From positions 1-6,648 of the forward strand of contig JAITJY010000417.1 in the NCBI GenBank assembly GCA_031278675.1: 6,648 bases of DNA, written 5' to 3'. The notes beneath the pieces were generated by a model that was not told the DNA's origin, did not search any database, and saw only the letters and a program-made list of their open reading frames with translations. Positions 5,604 to 6,648 of this stretch are shown here, in pieces; the first letter of the stretch is position 1; each line of letters begins with the position of its first letter. This stretch comes from Bifidobacteriaceae bacterium (GTDB taxonomy: Bacteria; Actinomycetota; Actinomycetes; Actinomycetales; WQXJ01). The position numbers and the translations under genes are program-made.

Positions 5604-6648
5604 CCATCAACCCCGACAGCTCAGCAGTGTTGGCGGCGCTGCGCGCCCAAACCGTGGAGCTGCCCTCGTGGGCGTTCGGCAACTCAGGCACTCGCTTCAA
5701 GGTGTTCGGCTCACCCGGGACCCCGCGCGACCCCTTCGAGAAGATCGCCGACGCGGCCCAGGTCCACCGCTTCACGGGGATCACGCCGAGGGTGTCATTG
5801 CACATACCCTGGGACAGGGTCGCGGATTTCGGCGGTTTGGCGCGCCACGCCCTAGATCTGGGGGTGCGCGTCTCGGTGATCAACTCGAATCTCTTCCAGG
5901 ACGACGATTACCGGCTCGGCTCCCTGACCAACGCCGACCCGGCGATTCGGGCCAAAGCCGTGGACCACCATCTCGAATGCCTCGAGATCATGGGCGCGAC
6001 CGGCTCGAAGGACCTGAAAATCTGGTTGCCGGACGGCCTCAACTATCCCGGCCAAGGCGATTTACGGGCCCGCCAAGATTGGCTCGCGGAATCGCTCGCG
6101 ACGATTTATGCGGCCCTCGCCGAAGACCAGCGGATACTCCTCGAGTACAAATTCTTCGAGCCCGCGTTCTATGCCACGGACATCCCCGACTGGGGTACCG
6201 CGCTATTGCATTGTCTGGCATTGGGGGAGCGTGCCATGGTGGTGTTGGACACCGGTCATCACGCCCCCGGGACAAACGTCGAGTTCATTGTCGCGCAATT
6301 GCTGCGGCAAGAGCGCCTCGGCGCGTTCGACTTCAATTCGCGGTTCTACGCGGACGACGATTTGATGGTCGGCGCAGCCGATCCGTTCCAGCTTTTCCGA
6401 ATCATGAACGAGATCGTCCAAGCCGGCGCCCTGGCCCCGGATTCGCCGGTGAACTTCATGCTGGACCAGTGCCACAACATCGAGCCGAAGATACAGGGTC
6501 AGATCCGCTCTGTCATGAACGTCCAGGAGGCCACGGCGAAGGCGCTGCTGGTCGACCGCGCCGCGCTCACCGCCGCGCAGCGGGCCGGCGACGTGCTAGG
6601 CGCCCACGGCCTGCTCATGGACGCCTTCAACACGGACGTCCGGCCGCT
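5600..6648 (+). CDS. rhaI: L-rhamnose isomerase, Streptomyces/Pseudomonas-type TIM barrel (3' truncated)
   Basis: The frame runs from ATG 5600 to the window end without a stop, giving 349 residues; the family is roughly 385-430 long, so the C-terminus lies outside. The enzyme converts L-rhamnose to L-rhamnulose in the cytoplasm with divalent metal ions. Motifs in order: EYKFFEPAFY (182-191), VLDTGHHAPGTN (215-226), FDFNSRFYADDDL (243-255) and MLDQCHNIEPK (287-297). By spacing with Pseudomonas stutzeri RhaI, metal ligands would be E182, D217, H220, D244, D252, D254 and D289; D244 stands where the Pseudomonas enzyme has a histidine. AAGGAG (5588-5593) is six bases before the start, and the ATG overlaps the rhaM stop, indicating coupling. 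Residue 155 uses the rare codon TTA (6062-6064). Later operon genes (rhamnulose breakdown) are expected beyond the edge. Confidence 0.93.
   Translation, partial: MTINPDSSAVLAALRAQTVELPSWAFGNSGTRFKVFGSPGTPRDPFEKIADAAQVHRFTGITPRVSLHIPWDRVADFGGLARHALDLGVRVSVINSNLFQDDDYRLGSLTNADPAIRAKAVDHHLECLEIMGATGSKDLKIWLPDGLNYPGQGDLRARQDWLAESLATIYAALAEDQRILLEYKFFEPAFYATDIPDWGTALLHCLALGERAMVVLDTGHHAPGTNVEFIVAQLLRQERLGAFDFNSRFYADDDLMVGAADPFQLFRIMNEIVQAGALAPDSPVNFMLDQCHNIEPKIQGQIRSVMNVQEATAKALLVDRAALTAAQRAGDVLGAHGLLMDAFNTDVRP

Noticed and set aside
6039..6475. Minus-strand and alternative-frame open frames over rhaI
   Set aside because: The plus-strand frame from 5600 to the window end carries all L-rhamnose isomerase motifs; the others are shadows.

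Overview
The window reads as high-GC Actinomycetota DNA. Codons mostly end in G or C, a sortase-anchored FIVAR surface protein is present, a lipoprotein sugar-binding protein with two permeases has no ATPase gene beside it, and the L-rhamnose isomerase resembles the Streptomyces subtype. The genus cannot be fixed from this sequence; Micrococcales, Actinomycetales or relatives are possible. All supported genes lie on the + strand.

Region 1 (1-625) is the C-terminal end of a cell-wall protein with two FIVAR-type helical repeats, a Pro/Glu/Thr-rich linker, LPVTG, a membrane segment and a basic tail. A GC-rich hairpin (636-669) probably ends its transcript. A 272-base gap (626-897) follows, with inverted repeats but no clear promoter.

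Region 2 (898-4944) is a four-gene transport operon: a lipoprotein solute-binding protein, a MalF-like permease, a MalG-like permease and a DUF624/YesL-like membrane protein. A strong intercistronic stem-loop (2284-2334) separates the binding protein from the permeases. The two permease genes overlap by ATGA, and the DUF624 gene starts one base after the second permease. A hairpin (4973-4997) probably closes the operon.

Region 3 (4998-6648) begins an L-rhamnose catabolic operon. It has a sigma70-like promoter (5037-5066), a LacI-family-like operator (5081-5092), a roughly 135-base leader with a 16-bp perfect palindrome, then rhaM (L-rhamnose mutarotase) and rhaI (L-rhamnose isomerase, cut by the window end), again overlapping by ATGA.

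Taken together, this looks like a carbohydrate-use locus. The CUT1 transporter may import rhamnose or, more likely by family habit, a rhamnose-containing oligosaccharide, relying on an ATPase encoded elsewhere. RhaM and RhaI would then convert the released L-rhamnose to L-rhamnulose. The link between transporter and rhamnose is inferred from adjacency only. I found no mobile element, CRISPR array, tRNA or rRNA, and no clearly new multi-gene system. The most interesting parts are the regulatory DNA around rhaM and the transporter's unassigned substrate.
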